Below, piece by piece: positions 26,613 to 36,022 of a DNA stretch of 64,000 nt. Position numbers and translations under genes: made by a program. This stretch comes from Terriglobia bacterium (GTDB lineage: Bacteria > Acidobacteriota > Terriglobia > Versatilivoradales > Versatilivoraceae), in the NCBI GenBank assembly GCA_022452285.1, contig JAKUNG010000013.1, positions 62,337 through 126,336 on the forward strand. The letters run 5' to 3'. Under the pieces are notes generated by a model, which was given only the letters and a program-made list of their open reading frames with translations, had not been told where the DNA came from and did not search any database. Numbering within the stretch: position 1 is the stretch's first letter; the number at the start of each line of letters is the position of its first letter.

Positions 26613-27656
26613 ATGGAAATTAATATGGATATTAAGTTAAGTCAATACAACACAGTAACATTAATCATTATTCTGGTCATTGGCGTTGGTTGTCAATCTG
26701 GTATTGAAATATCTCCTGATACTGCGGCTATTGTTAATGACACTGAGATCAAACTTAGTGAAGTCCAAATTCTCTTTGATACGCAGCTAAGACAAAGTGG
26801 CCAAAAGCTTTCTTCAGAGGAAGCCTCAACACTTAAATTAAGTATTCTTGGACAGCTTATGAATGACGAAATTCTGATGGAACGTGCAACTGAACAGGAT
26901 CTTACTGCAACTGATGCTGAGGTTAGTACAAGATTTACTACATTTAAAAAAGACTACACTGAGGAGAAATTCCAGGAATTTTTGAAAGAGCAGGAAACGA
27001 CGGAAGAACAGATTAAGCGACGTCTTTATAGAACTGTTACGATTGAGAAACTTTATAATAAAGAAATTACTTCTAAAATTTCAGTTTCTGAAAGCGAAAT
27101 CGAAGAACACTTTTCGAAAAATAAAGCTAATTACAACCCTCCTGAAGGTTGGCGCCTAAGGCATATCTTAGTTACGGATAAAAAAGATCCCGGTGTTAAT
27201 AATATTAGAAACGATGATGCTACAACTCCTGATGAAGCTAGAAAGAAGGCAAAACGTTTAATGGATAGATTGTTGTCTGGGGAGGATTTTGCCAGATTAG
27301 CTCAAGAATATTCAGAAGATCCTCTTTCCACTCCGCGTGGTGGTGATCTGGGATTTGTGACAGCTCAACAACTAGATGCTGTTGGCCCTACATTCAAAAG
27401 AGCCGTAAAGGGTTTAAAAGTTGAACAGATCTATCCAAAACCAATTCCCACTAACTATGGATATTTGCTGTTGAAACTGATTGCTAAAGAAAAGGGAGGC
27501 CAGTATGAATTAACCTCTCCAAAGGTACAGGCTGATATTCGTCAGACAATTTTCAACAGGAAAGAGAACATTCTTAAAACTGCTTACTTACAAGTTGTTC
27601 GTAATGAAGCTAAAATTAGAAATGTCTTAGCTGAAAAGATCCTCACACTTCACTAA
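26613..27656 (+). CDS. Peptidylprolyl isomerase lipoprotein (PpiC/SurA type)
   Basis: A 347-residue exported folding factor. The N-terminal hydrophobic stretch ends in GVGC (near residue 27), a lipobox, so it should be a lipoprotein in the periplasm. A SurA-like chaperone segment follows, starting AIVNDTEIKLSEV and rich in charged helices to about 170. The parvulin domain runs from WRLRHILVTDKK near 180 to YGYLLLKLI near 290, with the typical FARLAQEYSEDPLSTPRGGDLGF core. It probably helps outer membrane proteins fold. Two Met codons (26613 and 26625) are possible starts. It is a single gene convergent with the methyltransferase. Confidence 0.88.
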   Translation: MEINMDIKLSQYNTVTLIIILVIGVGCQSGIEISPDTAAIVNDTEIKLSEVQILFDTQLRQSGQKLSSEEASTLKLSILGQLMNDEILMERATEQDLTATDAEVSTRFTTFKKDYTEEKFQEFLKEQETTEEQIKRRLYRTVTIEKLYNKEITSKISVSESEIEEHFSKNKANYNPPEGWRLRHILVTDKKDPGVNNIRNDDATTPDEARKKAKRLMDRLLSGEDFARLAQEYSEDPLSTPRGGDLGFVTAQQLDAVGPTFKRAVKGLKVEQIYPKPIPTNYGYLLLKLIAKEKGGQYELTSPKVQADIRQTIFNRKENILKTAYLQVVRNEAKIRNVLAEKILTLH

Positions 27657-27686
27657 TGCATTCCGGAAACACTCCTGTAGTGATTA

Positions 27687-28670
27687 TTATCTTTTTTCAT
27701 TTTTGATCTCTGATTTAATTTCGGCATGAGAAAACAAAGTTCTAGTTGACTGGTTGATTCTCTTCTCTGCTAGTTTGAAATTATTTGGATTAGGTTCGAC
27801 TCCAATAGAATTTCTTCCCCATTTAGCCGCAGCTATAGTAGTGGTTCCAGTTCCCATGAATGGATCTAAAACTGTATCCCCAACGAAGCTGCACATTCTT
27901 ATAAGACGCTCAGCTATTTCTTCAGGATATGGACTGAGGTGGCTTTGAACTGAGCCGCCTTTGATCCCTAACCATACTGACTGAAACCACTTCTTGTGAT
28001 CAACATCGGAAATAATTGAAAGTACTCGAGTTGCAACCGATGCTTTTCGATAGCCACCGGGTTTACGTTCCATCAAGATAAAGTCGACATCATTCTTGAT
28101 AACTGCATTAGGTTCATAGGGTTTACCAAGAAACCATCCAGGATTACCTGATATTTTGAGAGCTCCACTGGAAAGTTTGTACCAGATAATTGGTGCAAGA
28201 TTATCATAGCCAATTTTACGACAAGATTCTTGGATGGATGCGTGAAGTGGAACTACTGTGTGCCGGCCTTTATTCTCCCGTCTCGAACGCCACATATCCC
28301 TGACAACACACACAAGTCGTCCACCTGGCACAAGAACTCGGAAGCAGTGTTTCCAAACAGTGTCTAGTGTTTGGAGAAACCTTTCGTACTCTTCAATATC
28401 ACTGGGAGGATGTTCCTCTTCAAAATGTTTTTTTAGCCTCCAATAAGGTGGAGCAGTAACAACTAGATGAATTGATTCATCTGGTATAAAAGAAAGCTTT
28501 TGAGGATCTGTTTGGCTTAAGTTATGTTGGGTGGGTATCTGTGGAATTGCTGAAATGATTTTGGTCAGTTGTTTTTTGTCCTTAGCAATTCGAGGAATCT
28601 CAGTTTGAGGGTTTTTAAGATTTGAGAGTGAGGTGGGCAGATAATTTTTGTGATTATTCTGGGGTGTCAT
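27687..28670 (-). CDS. Site-specific DNA methyltransferase (amino-methylating, beta-class), orphan
   Basis: A 327-residue methyltransferase. The catalytic motif IV, TAPPYW, comes first (residues 72-77), and the S-adenosylmethionine motif I, DPFMGTGTTTIAAAKWG, lies near the C-terminus around 265, followed by GVEPNPNNFKLAEKRI. This circular order marks the beta class, which includes N4-cytosine and N6-adenine methylases; (S/T)-x-PPY variants are common in N4-cytosine and some N6-adenine enzymes, so the base is undecided. No restriction nuclease or specificity gene is near, so it is either an orphan regulator-type methylase or a remnant of a system. Residues 1-55 are polar and Gln/Lys-rich. Confidence 0.85.
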   Translation of the reverse strand: MTPQNNHKNYLPTSLSNLKNPQTEIPRIAKDKKQLTKIISAIPQIPTQHNLSQTDPQKLSFIPDESIHLVVTAPPYWRLKKHFEEEHPPSDIEEYERFLQTLDTVWKHCFRVLVPGGRLVCVVRDMWRSRRENKGRHTVVPLHASIQESCRKIGYDNLAPIIWYKLSSGALKISGNPGWFLGKPYEPNAVIKNDVDFILMERKPGGYRKASVATRVLSIISDVDHKKWFQSVWLGIKGGSVQSHLSPYPEEIAERLIRMCSFVGDTVLDPFMGTGTTTIAAAKWGRNSIGVEPNPNNFKLAEKRINQSTRTLFSHAEIKSEIKNEKR

Positions 28671-28724
28671 GAGCTTTCTATTTTTTTCAGTTATCAGCTT
28701 ATTAGCAAAAGCAACTTAAAATGA

Positions 28725-29240
28725 TTATTGACGTATTCTTTGCTCTTCTATATTGAAAATAACATTTCCTCTACCGTCGGTTAGGTTGATCGTTGATTTA
28801 ACAGTATTTTTGTTCTCAAAAGTGTCTATTATAGTTCCTTTAACAGCCCCTCCTGCTTGTATTGTCCAAGTCATGGTTCTTGTTTTTTTGTTCCACTTTC
28901 CAGTCCAAAAACTATCTTCACCATCTGCAGCAAGATTGTATCGATGAAAGGTTCTGCTGTGTTTGTTGTAGTGGTCAAAACGCCGAGATTCCTCGTTTTT
29001 TTGATCAAGAGTGGTTGACTGTTGAAAATGACCGTTAACAATCCAGTTAGTTGTTGTGGTACTGGTTAAATTAAATTTTCTAGGGTCTCTTCCAAAACTA
29101 ATAGTTGCAGTTGATTTCCATTTTCCATTCCATTGATTTAAAACCTCTACCTCTTTATTTAACTGTTGACTGAGCATTCCGGGGTCAATAGTTGTAGTTC
29201 CAACAAAGAATCCAATCAACCCTAACAAAATTCTTTTCAT
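28725..29240 (-). CDS. Exported DUF1579-like protein
   Basis: A 171-residue protein with a short hydrophobic N-terminus (MKRILLGLIGFFVGTTT), probably a signal peptide. The rest, beginning LNQWNGKWKSTATISFG and with alternating strand-like stretches (TTTTNWIVNGHFQQS, GEDSFWTGKWNKKTRTMTW), looks like the DUF1579 / lipocalin-like beta-barrel group. Such proteins are thought to bind small hydrophobic molecules, but none is characterised well enough for a function here. It stands alone after the methyltransferase. Confidence 0.6.
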   Translation of the reverse strand: MKRILLGLIGFFVGTTTIDPGMLSQQLNKEVEVLNQWNGKWKSTATISFGRDPRKFNLTSTTTTNWIVNGHFQQSTTLDQKNEESRRFDHYNKHSRTFHRYNLAADGEDSFWTGKWNKKTRTMTWTIQAGGAVKGTIIDTFENKNTVKSTINLTDGRGNVIFNIEEQRIRQ

Positions 29241-29583
29241 TTTAGTTTCCTCATTTTAATCGAAGTTTAGAAATATAAGGTTTTATGGTTTTTAATTAGG
29301 TTTTTTTATCTAAGGTATCATGGTATTTAGTATTGCAAACTGTAACACTGAATATCATTTTTAGATAGTTTCTCACTAGTAGTCATTAATTTACCTTGCA
29401 CCCATTAACATAGGTTTTTTAGCAATTACCAGTTGATCTATGGAGTTGTAATAGAATAATAGGAATAATGAGTCCTGGAATTTTTTCAGCATGAATGAAT
29501 TAGTAGTATTACTTGGTTGACTAGGGATAAAGAAACAAATCCTCTATTATTTGTAATTCTTGTTGTAAAAAAAAGGTACATTT
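29241..29583. other. Divergent intergenic region, no gene seen
   Basis: 343 AT-rich bases between the DUF1579-like gene and the enolase-superfamily gene. No convincing ORF, RNA fold or repeat is seen. A TTGACT at about 29512 and a TATTAT at about 29546 are present but too far apart for a normal promoter. Confidence 0.5.
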
Positions 29584-30690
29584 ATGAAGATCAACCGTAT
29601 CGACACTGCTTACTATCGTTTGCCGCCACACCGTCGGATCCTGGATGCTATTCAAGAGGTTGAGTTTTTAGACGTGATAGCTGCTAGGTTATATACAGAA
29701 AATGGAGAAGAAGGTCTTGGTTATACCTATACAATAGGACGTGGTGGAAAGGCCACAAAAGTTCTTTTAGATACCGAAATAGTTCCATTAATTCTTGGTG
29801 AGGACCCACTAGATATAGAACGTCTTTGGGAAAAAATGTGGTGGGGTCTCCACTGGATCGGCAGACATGGATTGACCTTGTTATGCTCCTCGGCCATTGA
29901 CATTGCATTATGGGATTTGAAGGCTAAAATGTCTGGTCTGCCTCTCTATAAGTTTTTGGGAGCTGCACGGAGCAAAGCACCTATGTATAACACTGACTGT
30001 GGTTGGTTAAATCATAGTAAAAATGAAATTGTGGAAGAAGCTTCCCGGTGTGTTGATCAAGGGTTTACTGGAATCAAAGTTAAAGTTGGGAAAGAACAGC
30101 GTTCTGAAGACTTTACACGTGTTGAAGCTGTGAGAAAGGCAATTGGAGATGAAGTCAAACTAATGGTTGATGCAAATTTGTGCTGGACAGCAGCTGAATC
30201 TATTGCCCGCTGCAAGCTTTTTGAAGATTTAGATCTTTTTTGGGTGGAAGAGCCTATTGAAGCTGATGATGTTCTTGGTCACGAAAAGTTGAGTGAACAT
30301 ACTTCTATTCCTATTGCAGTTGGTGAAAACTTATTTAATAGGCATGCCTTTAAAGAATATCTCACTAGAAGAGCTGCTAGTATTATGCAACCGGATGTTG
30401 CACGTGTTGGTATTACTGAATGGCTTCGAATCGCTGATCTCACTCACAGTTTTAATTCTTCTGTATCCCCTCATTTAATGATGGAACTCCATGTTCATTT
30501 GGTGTGTGCAGTTCCTAACGCACTTTTTGTTGAATATGTTCCATTACTTGATCGATTTGTCCAGCATCCTTTAAGAATTGAGGAAGGGTATGCCATCCCT
30601 TCAGAACAACCAGGTCACGGTATAGTGTTTGACGAGGAAAAAATAGGACCTTATTGTCTTGAAAAAAGTTCTTGGAAATGGAATAAATAA
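29584..30690 (+). CDS. Mandelate racemase / muconate lactonizing enzyme family protein (enolase superfamily)
   Basis: A 368-residue enolase-superfamily enzyme, probably a sugar-acid dehydratase or racemase. The capping domain occupies about the first 120 residues. The barrel shows the K-x-K motif in GIKVKVG near 163, metal ligands Asp in LMVDANLCW near 197, Glu in WVEEPIEADD near 222 and Glu in IAVGENLF near 248, then QPDVARVG near 268 and SPHLMMELHVH near 298. The Asp and His of the last two form the His-Asp dyad of the mandelate racemase subgroup, which takes a proton from a carbon next to a carboxylate. Members dehydrate acids such as galactarate or gluconate; the substrate is unknown. Confidence 0.88.
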   Translation: MKINRIDTAYYRLPPHRRILDAIQEVEFLDVIAARLYTENGEEGLGYTYTIGRGGKATKVLLDTEIVPLILGEDPLDIERLWEKMWWGLHWIGRHGLTLLCSSAIDIALWDLKAKMSGLPLYKFLGAARSKAPMYNTDCGWLNHSKNEIVEEASRCVDQGFTGIKVKVGKEQRSEDFTRVEAVRKAIGDEVKLMVDANLCWTAAESIARCKLFEDLDLFWVEEPIEADDVLGHEKLSEHTSIPIAVGENLFNRHAFKEYLTRRAASIMQPDVARVGITEWLRIADLTHSFNSSVSPHLMMELHVHLVCAVPNALFVEYVPLLDRFVQHPLRIEEGYAIPSEQPGHGIVFDEEKIGPYCLEKSSWKWNK

Positions 30691-30803
30691 AGGTTATAGG
30701 TCAACAAACTGCCGATAGGACTCTAGTGTTTTTGTAAAACTCCAAGAGATTTCATCATAATACTGACTAATTAATACTCTATCAATAAAGGGGAGTTGCA
30801 ATC

Positions 30804-31565
30804 TCAGGGAATTTCTTTTTTTGGCCTAAATTCTTCTGCTAATCGCTCTGCTTCTTCAATTTGAGAGTCACTCATCAGTCCAGCTAGTGCATTCTTGGCT
30901 TTAAGGGCCTCTGGATTCCCTTGTTTGCTAGATAAGTTATACCACCTATGTGCTTCGACATAATCCTGAGTAGTTCCTTGACCTAAACCATACATCGCTC
31001 CTAGGTTGTCTTGAGCCTCACCATAGCCCTGTTTAGCAGAAAGCTTGAACCATTTAAAAGCCTCTTGATAGTCTTGTGTAAGCCCCTCACCTTTGTAATA
31101 CAAGTTCCCTAGATTATTTTGAGCCTTAGCATGTCCCTGCTGTGTAGCTTTGCTAAACCATTTGAGCGCTTCTTGGTAATTTTGTAAAATCCCTTGGCCT
31201 TTTTGATACATAAGGCCTAAATTATTTTGGGCTGTGGCATAGCCTTGTTCAGCAGCAAGCTTATACCACTTGATAGCTTGTTGGAAATTTTGGGGCTCTC
31301 CTTCACCTTTGTAGGCCATATTCCCTAAAAGAGTTTGGGCTTCGGCATGCCCTAGCTTGGCAGCTTGTTGAAACCATTTTTTTGCTTTCGTGAAATTTTT
31401 TTCAACACCTACCCCAATTGAATACAAAATTCCTAAATTGATTTGTGACTTGGAATCTCCCTGTTCTGCTTTACGAATTATTTCAGAGAGATGAATTTGA
31501 CTAACCGTAGTCCCAATACTTCCCCAAAATAGTAGGACTAGCAGAATTAATCGAATTAGTTTCAT
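30804..31565 (-). CDS. Sel1 repeat (TPR-like) exported protein
   Basis: A 253-residue protein with a signal peptide at 1-23 and five full 36-residue Sel1 repeats (about residues 32-211), each carrying an A-x-x-x-L-G...Y-x-x-G-x-G...A-x-x-W-(F/Y) pattern, then a partial sixth repeat. The tail LMSDSQIEEAERLAEEFRP closely matches the tail of the Sel1 part of the gene at 57985 (MTNSQISEAEKLSRIFKP), so the two are paralogues. Sel1 repeats are binding scaffolds; the partner is unknown. The protein probably works in the periplasm. Confidence 0.85.
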   Translation of the reverse strand: MKLIRLILLVLLFWGSIGTTVSQIHLSEIIRKAEQGDSKSQINLGILYSIGVGVEKNFTKAKKWFQQAAKLGHAEAQTLLGNMAYKGEGEPQNFQQAIKWYKLAAEQGYATAQNNLGLMYQKGQGILQNYQEALKWFSKATQQGHAKAQNNLGNLYYKGEGLTQDYQEAFKWFKLSAKQGYGEAQDNLGAMYGLGQGTTQDYVEAHRWYNLSSKQGNPEALKAKNALAGLMSDSQIEEAERLAEEFRPKKEIP

Positions 31566-31742
31566 TATTAGAACTCCTTAATTTCAAACAGTATATTGGG
31601 GAAACATTAGTAATGGTACATCTCTCTTTTTAGTAATTGCAAGAAGCAGAGAGCATCAGTAATATGAAAATTAGTAGTTAATGGTAATCCTATTATTAGC
31701 AAGGAGCAAATATGAGAGAGATTAACTACCTTTAAAGCAGTG

Positions 31743-31771
31743 TTGACAAGCTCCTTTAATATAAGGATTAT
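31743..31771 (+). promoter_or_regulatory. Candidate promoter for tRNA-Ser
   Basis: A perfect -35 TTGACA (31743-31748) and GATTAT (31766-31771, four of six matches to TATAAT) are separated by 17 bases. Transcription would start about 70 bases before the tRNA. The rest of the gap 31566-31848 shows no gene. Confidence 0.4.
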
Positions 31772-31848
31772 TTACCAAGAACAATGATGATGTGAACTAG
31801 TTTTATTAAGGTTGAATACAAAGAAGGTACTATAGATGATAAAAAAAA

Positions 31849-31938
31849 GGAGGCGTGGCAGAGTGGTCGAATGCGGCGGTCTTGAAAACCGTTGTCCCTT
31901 CACGGGGACCGTAGGTTCGAATCCTACCGCCTCCGCCA
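31849..31938 (+). tRNA. tRNA-Ser (anticodon TGA)
   Basis: A 90-base class II tRNA. The acceptor stem GGAGGCG pairs with CGCCTCC, the discriminator is G and CCA is encoded. The anticodon stem GCGGT/ACCGT closes the loop CTTGAAA, giving TGA at 34-36 (reads UCA). A long variable arm (GTCCC..GGGAC) and the T arm GTAGG-TTCGAAT-CCTAC confirm serine. Confidence 0.97.
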
Positions 31939-32058
31939 ATTCTTTTTATCAAGTTTTGAGTTAGAAATTAAAAATAGGATCAATTGTTTGCGACTAATAA
32001 TTTAATTTAAGCAGTATGTAGGATAATGGTTATTTCCAGTCAAAGAGAATAGATACAA

Positions 32059-34410
32059 TTAGTCCAAATAAGCTAGTTCACTTGAGCCTAGTAGTACTTG
32101 AGCATATTCTTCCCAAGGTCTTCGGTTTTGGTTGAGGTCTGGGTTCTTTAGGAATTTAAGGGCAAGGTCAATTTCGGATGCCTTCGGATTTCGAGCCAGG
32201 GTCATACGGTAAAGACTAGTGATTTTAGCAGTCGAATTCTCTAAATCGGCTACCCTTTCAGCTAATCGTTCAGCCCTATCCTGCATCCATTTACTGTTAA
32301 GAACAAAGAGTTGTTGTAAAGGTGTGGTTGTAACTTGCCGTTTGGGTTTATGCTGAGTTGCAACTGGAAAATCATAGAGTTGTAACAACGGATGAAGTAG
32401 ACTGCGGCTGATTTTTGAATAAACTGATCGACGAGTTGAATTCTTTAAATCAATATTTTCAGAAGGGCCACCCATATTAAAGTTTAGTTCGCCGGATGCC
32501 TGCAAAATAGTATCTCTCCACGCTTCAACATCTAACCGACCTGGACTTTTTCGCCACAGCCACTGATTTGTTGGATCGACTTGCTTGGCTAATTTAATGG
32601 ATCTGCTTGCTTGGCGATAGGTTGCTGACAACATAATTTCCCGATGGAGCCATTTAAGAGACCATCCATTTTTTATAAAACGAGCTGCAAGGTCGTCTAA
32701 GAGTTGGGGGTGGGTAGGCTTTTGTCCCTGTACACCAAAGTCAGATGGTGTCCGAACTAAATGCTCTCCAAAATGCCAGCCCCAGACCCGATTTACCCAG
32801 ACACGAGAAGTTAGAGGTCCAGCTACCCCAACTATTTTGTTAGCTAGATCAAGACGACCTGATCCCTTTTTAAATGGATCGGGAGTCAATCCTTCAGAGA
32901 AGACAGTTAAAAATCTTCTTGGGACTACTTTTCCTGGGTTACTAACATTTCCACCAATGAACACAGGCAGGTCACGGGATTTGTTTGGGTGAAGATCAAT
33001 CCAAGTGACAGTTGGTGTACTTCCATCAATCCATACACCACAGTCAATCACTGCATGGGTAAGAGGGATTTTATTTTCTGCTAACAACTTTTCAAGTGCT
33101 TCAAAATCAGTTTTCATTGCCTTGATTTGGGGGTGAACTTCTTTAGCTACAGTACTAAGGGTCCTTAGAAGTCTATGCTGACCCTTAAGTCGGTACAAAC
33201 GTTCATAATCCCAAATCAGTTTTTCTGCTACTTTAGGGTTCATGTCGACAATTGGTCGTCTTACAAGCCACTGACTGGCAAATACCCCTGCCAAGCCATA
33301 ATAGTCTTCATTGGTGATAGGATCGAATTTATGATCATGACAACGAGCACAGGCAACAGTGAGACCAAGTAATCCGCGTGAGACTGCGTCAACTCGCTCA
33401 TCCCAGTCATCACTAGCTAAGGTTTCGATTACATCGCGCGAAAGTCTTGGATCCTTGTGATACACTGGTGCATTGCCAATATATCCAAGTGCTCTCATGT
33501 CAGCTGGTTTAAAATTTGGTAACAAATCTGCTGCAAATTGCATGCGAATGAATCGATCGTAAGGAATGTCTTTGTTGAAGGCTTCAATGACCCAATCTCG
33601 GTAGCGCCAAGCAAATTCGTGTGGTTGATTAGTTGATTCATTTGTGGGGTGGTCTTCTGCCCATCGAGCTACATCAAGCCAATGACGTCCCCATCGTTCT
33701 CCGTACCGGGGAGATGCCAGCAAGCGCTCAATCAATTCTTTGTAGGCGTTTGGGGAAGGATCCAAGACAAAATCTTCAATTTCTTTGTAACTGGGAGGTA
33801 AGCCTGTTAAGTCAAGAGATGCTCTCCTTATCAGGGTGTGGGGGTCAGCGTATGGTGAAGGCTCCAAACCATTTTCTTGGAGTTTTGCAAGAACAAAAGC
33901 ATCAAGTTTTTTTTGTGGCCAGTTTTTTTGATTGTGGTCAGGAGGGGGCAATTCAACCAAAGGTTGAAAAGCCCACCATTTTCGACCCTCTGCAATCGGT
34001 GTACCTGGACCAGCTGGTTTCTTAGGGCTTTTAGATAGATCGGGCTTATCACTGCGAGGGTCTAGAGCACCATTGCTAATCCAGATCTCAAAATCTCTTA
34101 TTACTCTATCAGGTAATTTCCCAGAGGGTGGCATTTTAAGTAATGGATCTTTATAACGGAGAGCTTTTATTAATAGGCTTTCATCTGCTTGTTTGGGTAT
34201 TATTGCTGGACCTGAAACACCTCCACTTAAGAGGGCAATCTTTGAATCTACACGGAATCCACCCATGGGATTATCAAGTTGAGATGAATGACACTCCACA
34301 CAATGTTTTAATAGAATAGGACGGATTTTGCGTTCGAAGTGTTCAGTTTCTGGGCTCTGAGCGTATGCTGTCAACCCCGGTAAAAAAAGTAAAATTATCC
34401 AGGATATCAT
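32059..34410 (-). CDS. PSCyt1 - DUF1549 - DUF1553 protein (planctomycete-type cytochrome C domain)
   Basis: A 783-residue exported protein. The signal peptide ends in TAYA|QSP. Near residue 38 HCVECHSSQ gives the C-x-x-C-H haem c motif of the PSCyt1 domain, with MGGFRVDSK after it. DUF1549 follows (from about 155: KLDAFVLAKLQENGLEPSP, then YGERWGRHWLDVARWAE) and DUF1553 in the C-terminal half (LTSRVWVNRVWGWHFGEHLV near 540, SDFGVQGQKPTHP and YRQASRSI). A second C-x-x-C-H, CARCHDHKFDPI, lies near 352. The ATG overlaps the stop of the upstream DUF1501 gene (ATGA), so the two are translationally coupled. It is thought to act with DUF1501 proteins on glycan or organic-matter breakdown, but no enzyme activity is proven. 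Confidence 0.93.
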   Translation of the reverse strand: MISWIILLFLPGLTAYAQSPETEHFERKIRPILLKHCVECHSSQLDNPMGGFRVDSKIALLSGGVSGPAIIPKQADESLLIKALRYKDPLLKMPPSGKLPDRVIRDFEIWISNGALDPRSDKPDLSKSPKKPAGPGTPIAEGRKWWAFQPLVELPPPDHNQKNWPQKKLDAFVLAKLQENGLEPSPYADPHTLIRRASLDLTGLPPSYKEIEDFVLDPSPNAYKELIERLLASPRYGERWGRHWLDVARWAEDHPTNESTNQPHEFAWRYRDWVIEAFNKDIPYDRFIRMQFAADLLPNFKPADMRALGYIGNAPVYHKDPRLSRDVIETLASDDWDERVDAVSRGLLGLTVACARCHDHKFDPITNEDYYGLAGVFASQWLVRRPIVDMNPKVAEKLIWDYERLYRLKGQHRLLRTLSTVAKEVHPQIKAMKTDFEALEKLLAENKIPLTHAVIDCGVWIDGSTPTVTWIDLHPNKSRDLPVFIGGNVSNPGKVVPRRFLTVFSEGLTPDPFKKGSGRLDLANKIVGVAGPLTSRVWVNRVWGWHFGEHLVRTPSDFGVQGQKPTHPQLLDDLAARFIKNGWSLKWLHREIMLSATYRQASRSIKLAKQVDPTNQWLWRKSPGRLDVEAWRDTILQASGELNFNMGGPSENIDLKNSTRRSVYSKISRSLLHPLLQLYDFPVATQHKPKRQVTTTPLQQLFVLNSKWMQDRAERLAERVADLENSTAKITSLYRMTLARNPKASEIDLALKFLKNPDLNQNRRPWEEYAQVLLGSSELAYLD

Positions 34411-35810
34411 CTTATCAACTCCGACAATACTCTGCCATGGACATCAGTTAGACGAAAATCTCGTCCAGCATATCTATAGGTTAGATGTTCATGGTCAAAA
34501 CCCAGTTGATTGAGAATAGTCGCATGTAGATCATGGACACTGACCCGATTTTCGACAGCCTGAAATCCAAAATCATCAGTAGATCCGTAGGTCATTCCAC
34601 CTTTAATTCCTCCACCGGCCATCCACATAGTAAAACCAAAAGGGTTGTGATCACGGCCATTACCAGATTCTGACACTGGGGTTCGACCAAATTCTCCCCC
34701 CCAGACGACAAGGGTTTCTTCGAGAAGTCCACGCTGTTTAAGGTCTCGGAGAAGTGCAGCAGCAGCCTGGTCCATGTCGGGACATCGATTCCGAAGATTT
34801 TTATTAATATCTTTGTGATCATCCCAGGGTTGTCCGGGTCCATAAAAGACATGTATATATCGAACACCTTTTTCAACCAATCGACGAGCAAGTAGACACC
34901 CATTAGCAAAAAAGGTGGAACCATATTCTTTGCGGACATTTTCTGGTTCCTTCTTTATGTCGAAGACGTCAAGAGCTTCAAATTGCATTCTATAAGCAGT
35001 CTCCATTGCTTCTATTCGGGCTTCCAGAAAGGCATCTTCTCCAATGTTTGATTGGTGCTCTCGGTTTAGAGAGGTAAGAAGGTCGAGTTGATCACGTTGG
35101 ATTTTGGCGTTAAGTTTATTGTTTTGTATATATCTAATCATTTTTTCAGGGTTAGTTTCTGAATGATTAAAATGTGTACCTTGGTGTTTAGTAGGTAAAA
35201 AACCAGAACGCCAAAGAGAACTACCACTGAATCCTCCTGGTTCTGGGCTCAGTACAACAAAGCCAGGTAAATTTTCATTTTCGTTGCCGAGACCATAAGA
35301 TAGCCAGGCTCCAAGAGTTGGTAGAGTAGAAGCAATGTTCCCTGAATGAATTAAATTTCGAGCAGGTGTGTGAGTTGGATTGAAAGTATACATAGAACGA
35401 ATTACACTTAGTTCGTCAACACAACCTGCTAAATTGGGTAAGAGTTCACTTATTTCAGTACCGTTCTGTCCATACTTTTGGAATTTAAATGGTGAGGGAA
35501 GTAACCCACCTGTCATTCGTTCTGTTCGTAAGTTTACCGAGTCAGGTCGCTGGCCTGCATATTTTTGAAGTGCAGGCTTAGGGTCAAACATATCTATGTG
35601 AGAAGGTCCTCCAGTAAGAAACAGGAAGATTACATGCTTTGCAGACGGAGCAAAATGGGGTCCAAATGGGATGTTACTAGCTCTTAGATCAGAGGCTAAC
35701 ATCCCGGTGAGCCCCACCGCTCCTAGTCCTCCACAGAGACGCTCTAAAAAAGCTCTCCGACCCATACTTTGTATATTGGAACATTGAGTCGATTGCACTG
35801 TTTTTAACAT
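34407..35810 (-). CDS. DUF1501 family protein with Tat signal
   Basis: A 467-residue protein of the DUF1501 family, which belongs to the alkaline phosphatase/sulfatase-like superfamily. A twin-arginine signal, MGRRAFLERLCGG, begins at residue 16 and is followed by a hydrophobic stretch, so export is probably through Tat, and translation may start at Met16. HVIFLFLTGGPSHIDMFDPKP near 59 and VVWGGEFGRTPVSESGNGRDHNPFGF near 368 supply the Asp/His/Glu positions expected for metal binding. It is the first gene of the pair with the PSCyt1-DUF1549-DUF1553 gene and overlaps it by four bases. The substrate is unknown. Confidence 0.93.
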   Translation of the reverse strand: MLKTVQSTQCSNIQSMGRRAFLERLCGGLGAVGLTGMLASDLRASNIPFGPHFAPSAKHVIFLFLTGGPSHIDMFDPKPALQKYAGQRPDSVNLRTERMTGGLLPSPFKFQKYGQNGTEISELLPNLAGCVDELSVIRSMYTFNPTHTPARNLIHSGNIASTLPTLGAWLSYGLGNENENLPGFVVLSPEPGGFSGSSLWRSGFLPTKHQGTHFNHSETNPEKMIRYIQNNKLNAKIQRDQLDLLTSLNREHQSNIGEDAFLEARIEAMETAYRMQFEALDVFDIKKEPENVRKEYGSTFFANGCLLARRLVEKGVRYIHVFYGPGQPWDDHKDINKNLRNRCPDMDQAAAALLRDLKQRGLLEETLVVWGGEFGRTPVSESGNGRDHNPFGFTMWMAGGGIKGGMTYGSTDDFGFQAVENRVSVHDLHATILNQLGFDHEHLTYRYAGRDFRLTDVHGRVLSELIR

Positions 35811-36022
35811 AGTAGTTTCCTGCGAAAAAGATTTGGGGGTAATTTCTTATCCTTGAAGTTTGATTTTACATGGACTGCTAGGTAAATTCTACTTTATCCG
35901 AAACTAAAGATTAAATCTTCAACGGACTTTTGCTAACTTCAATTAGTGCTATTTTGTCTAAGTGGATTAGATCAGTTGACTAGGTTCTAGATTTTATTAA
36001 TGTGCAGAAAAACCTTATTTTC

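Noticed and set aside
27660..27686. Bidirectional terminator between the PpiC gene and the methyltransferase
   Set aside because: No adequate stem found in the 30-base gap.
33633..34025. 130-residue ORF on the plus strand
   Set aside because: It is fully antisense to the PSCyt1-DUF1549-DUF1553 gene and shows no family pattern.
34592..34939. 115-residue ORF inside DUF1501 in another frame
   Set aside because: It lies wholly within a conserved gene and has no signal of its own.
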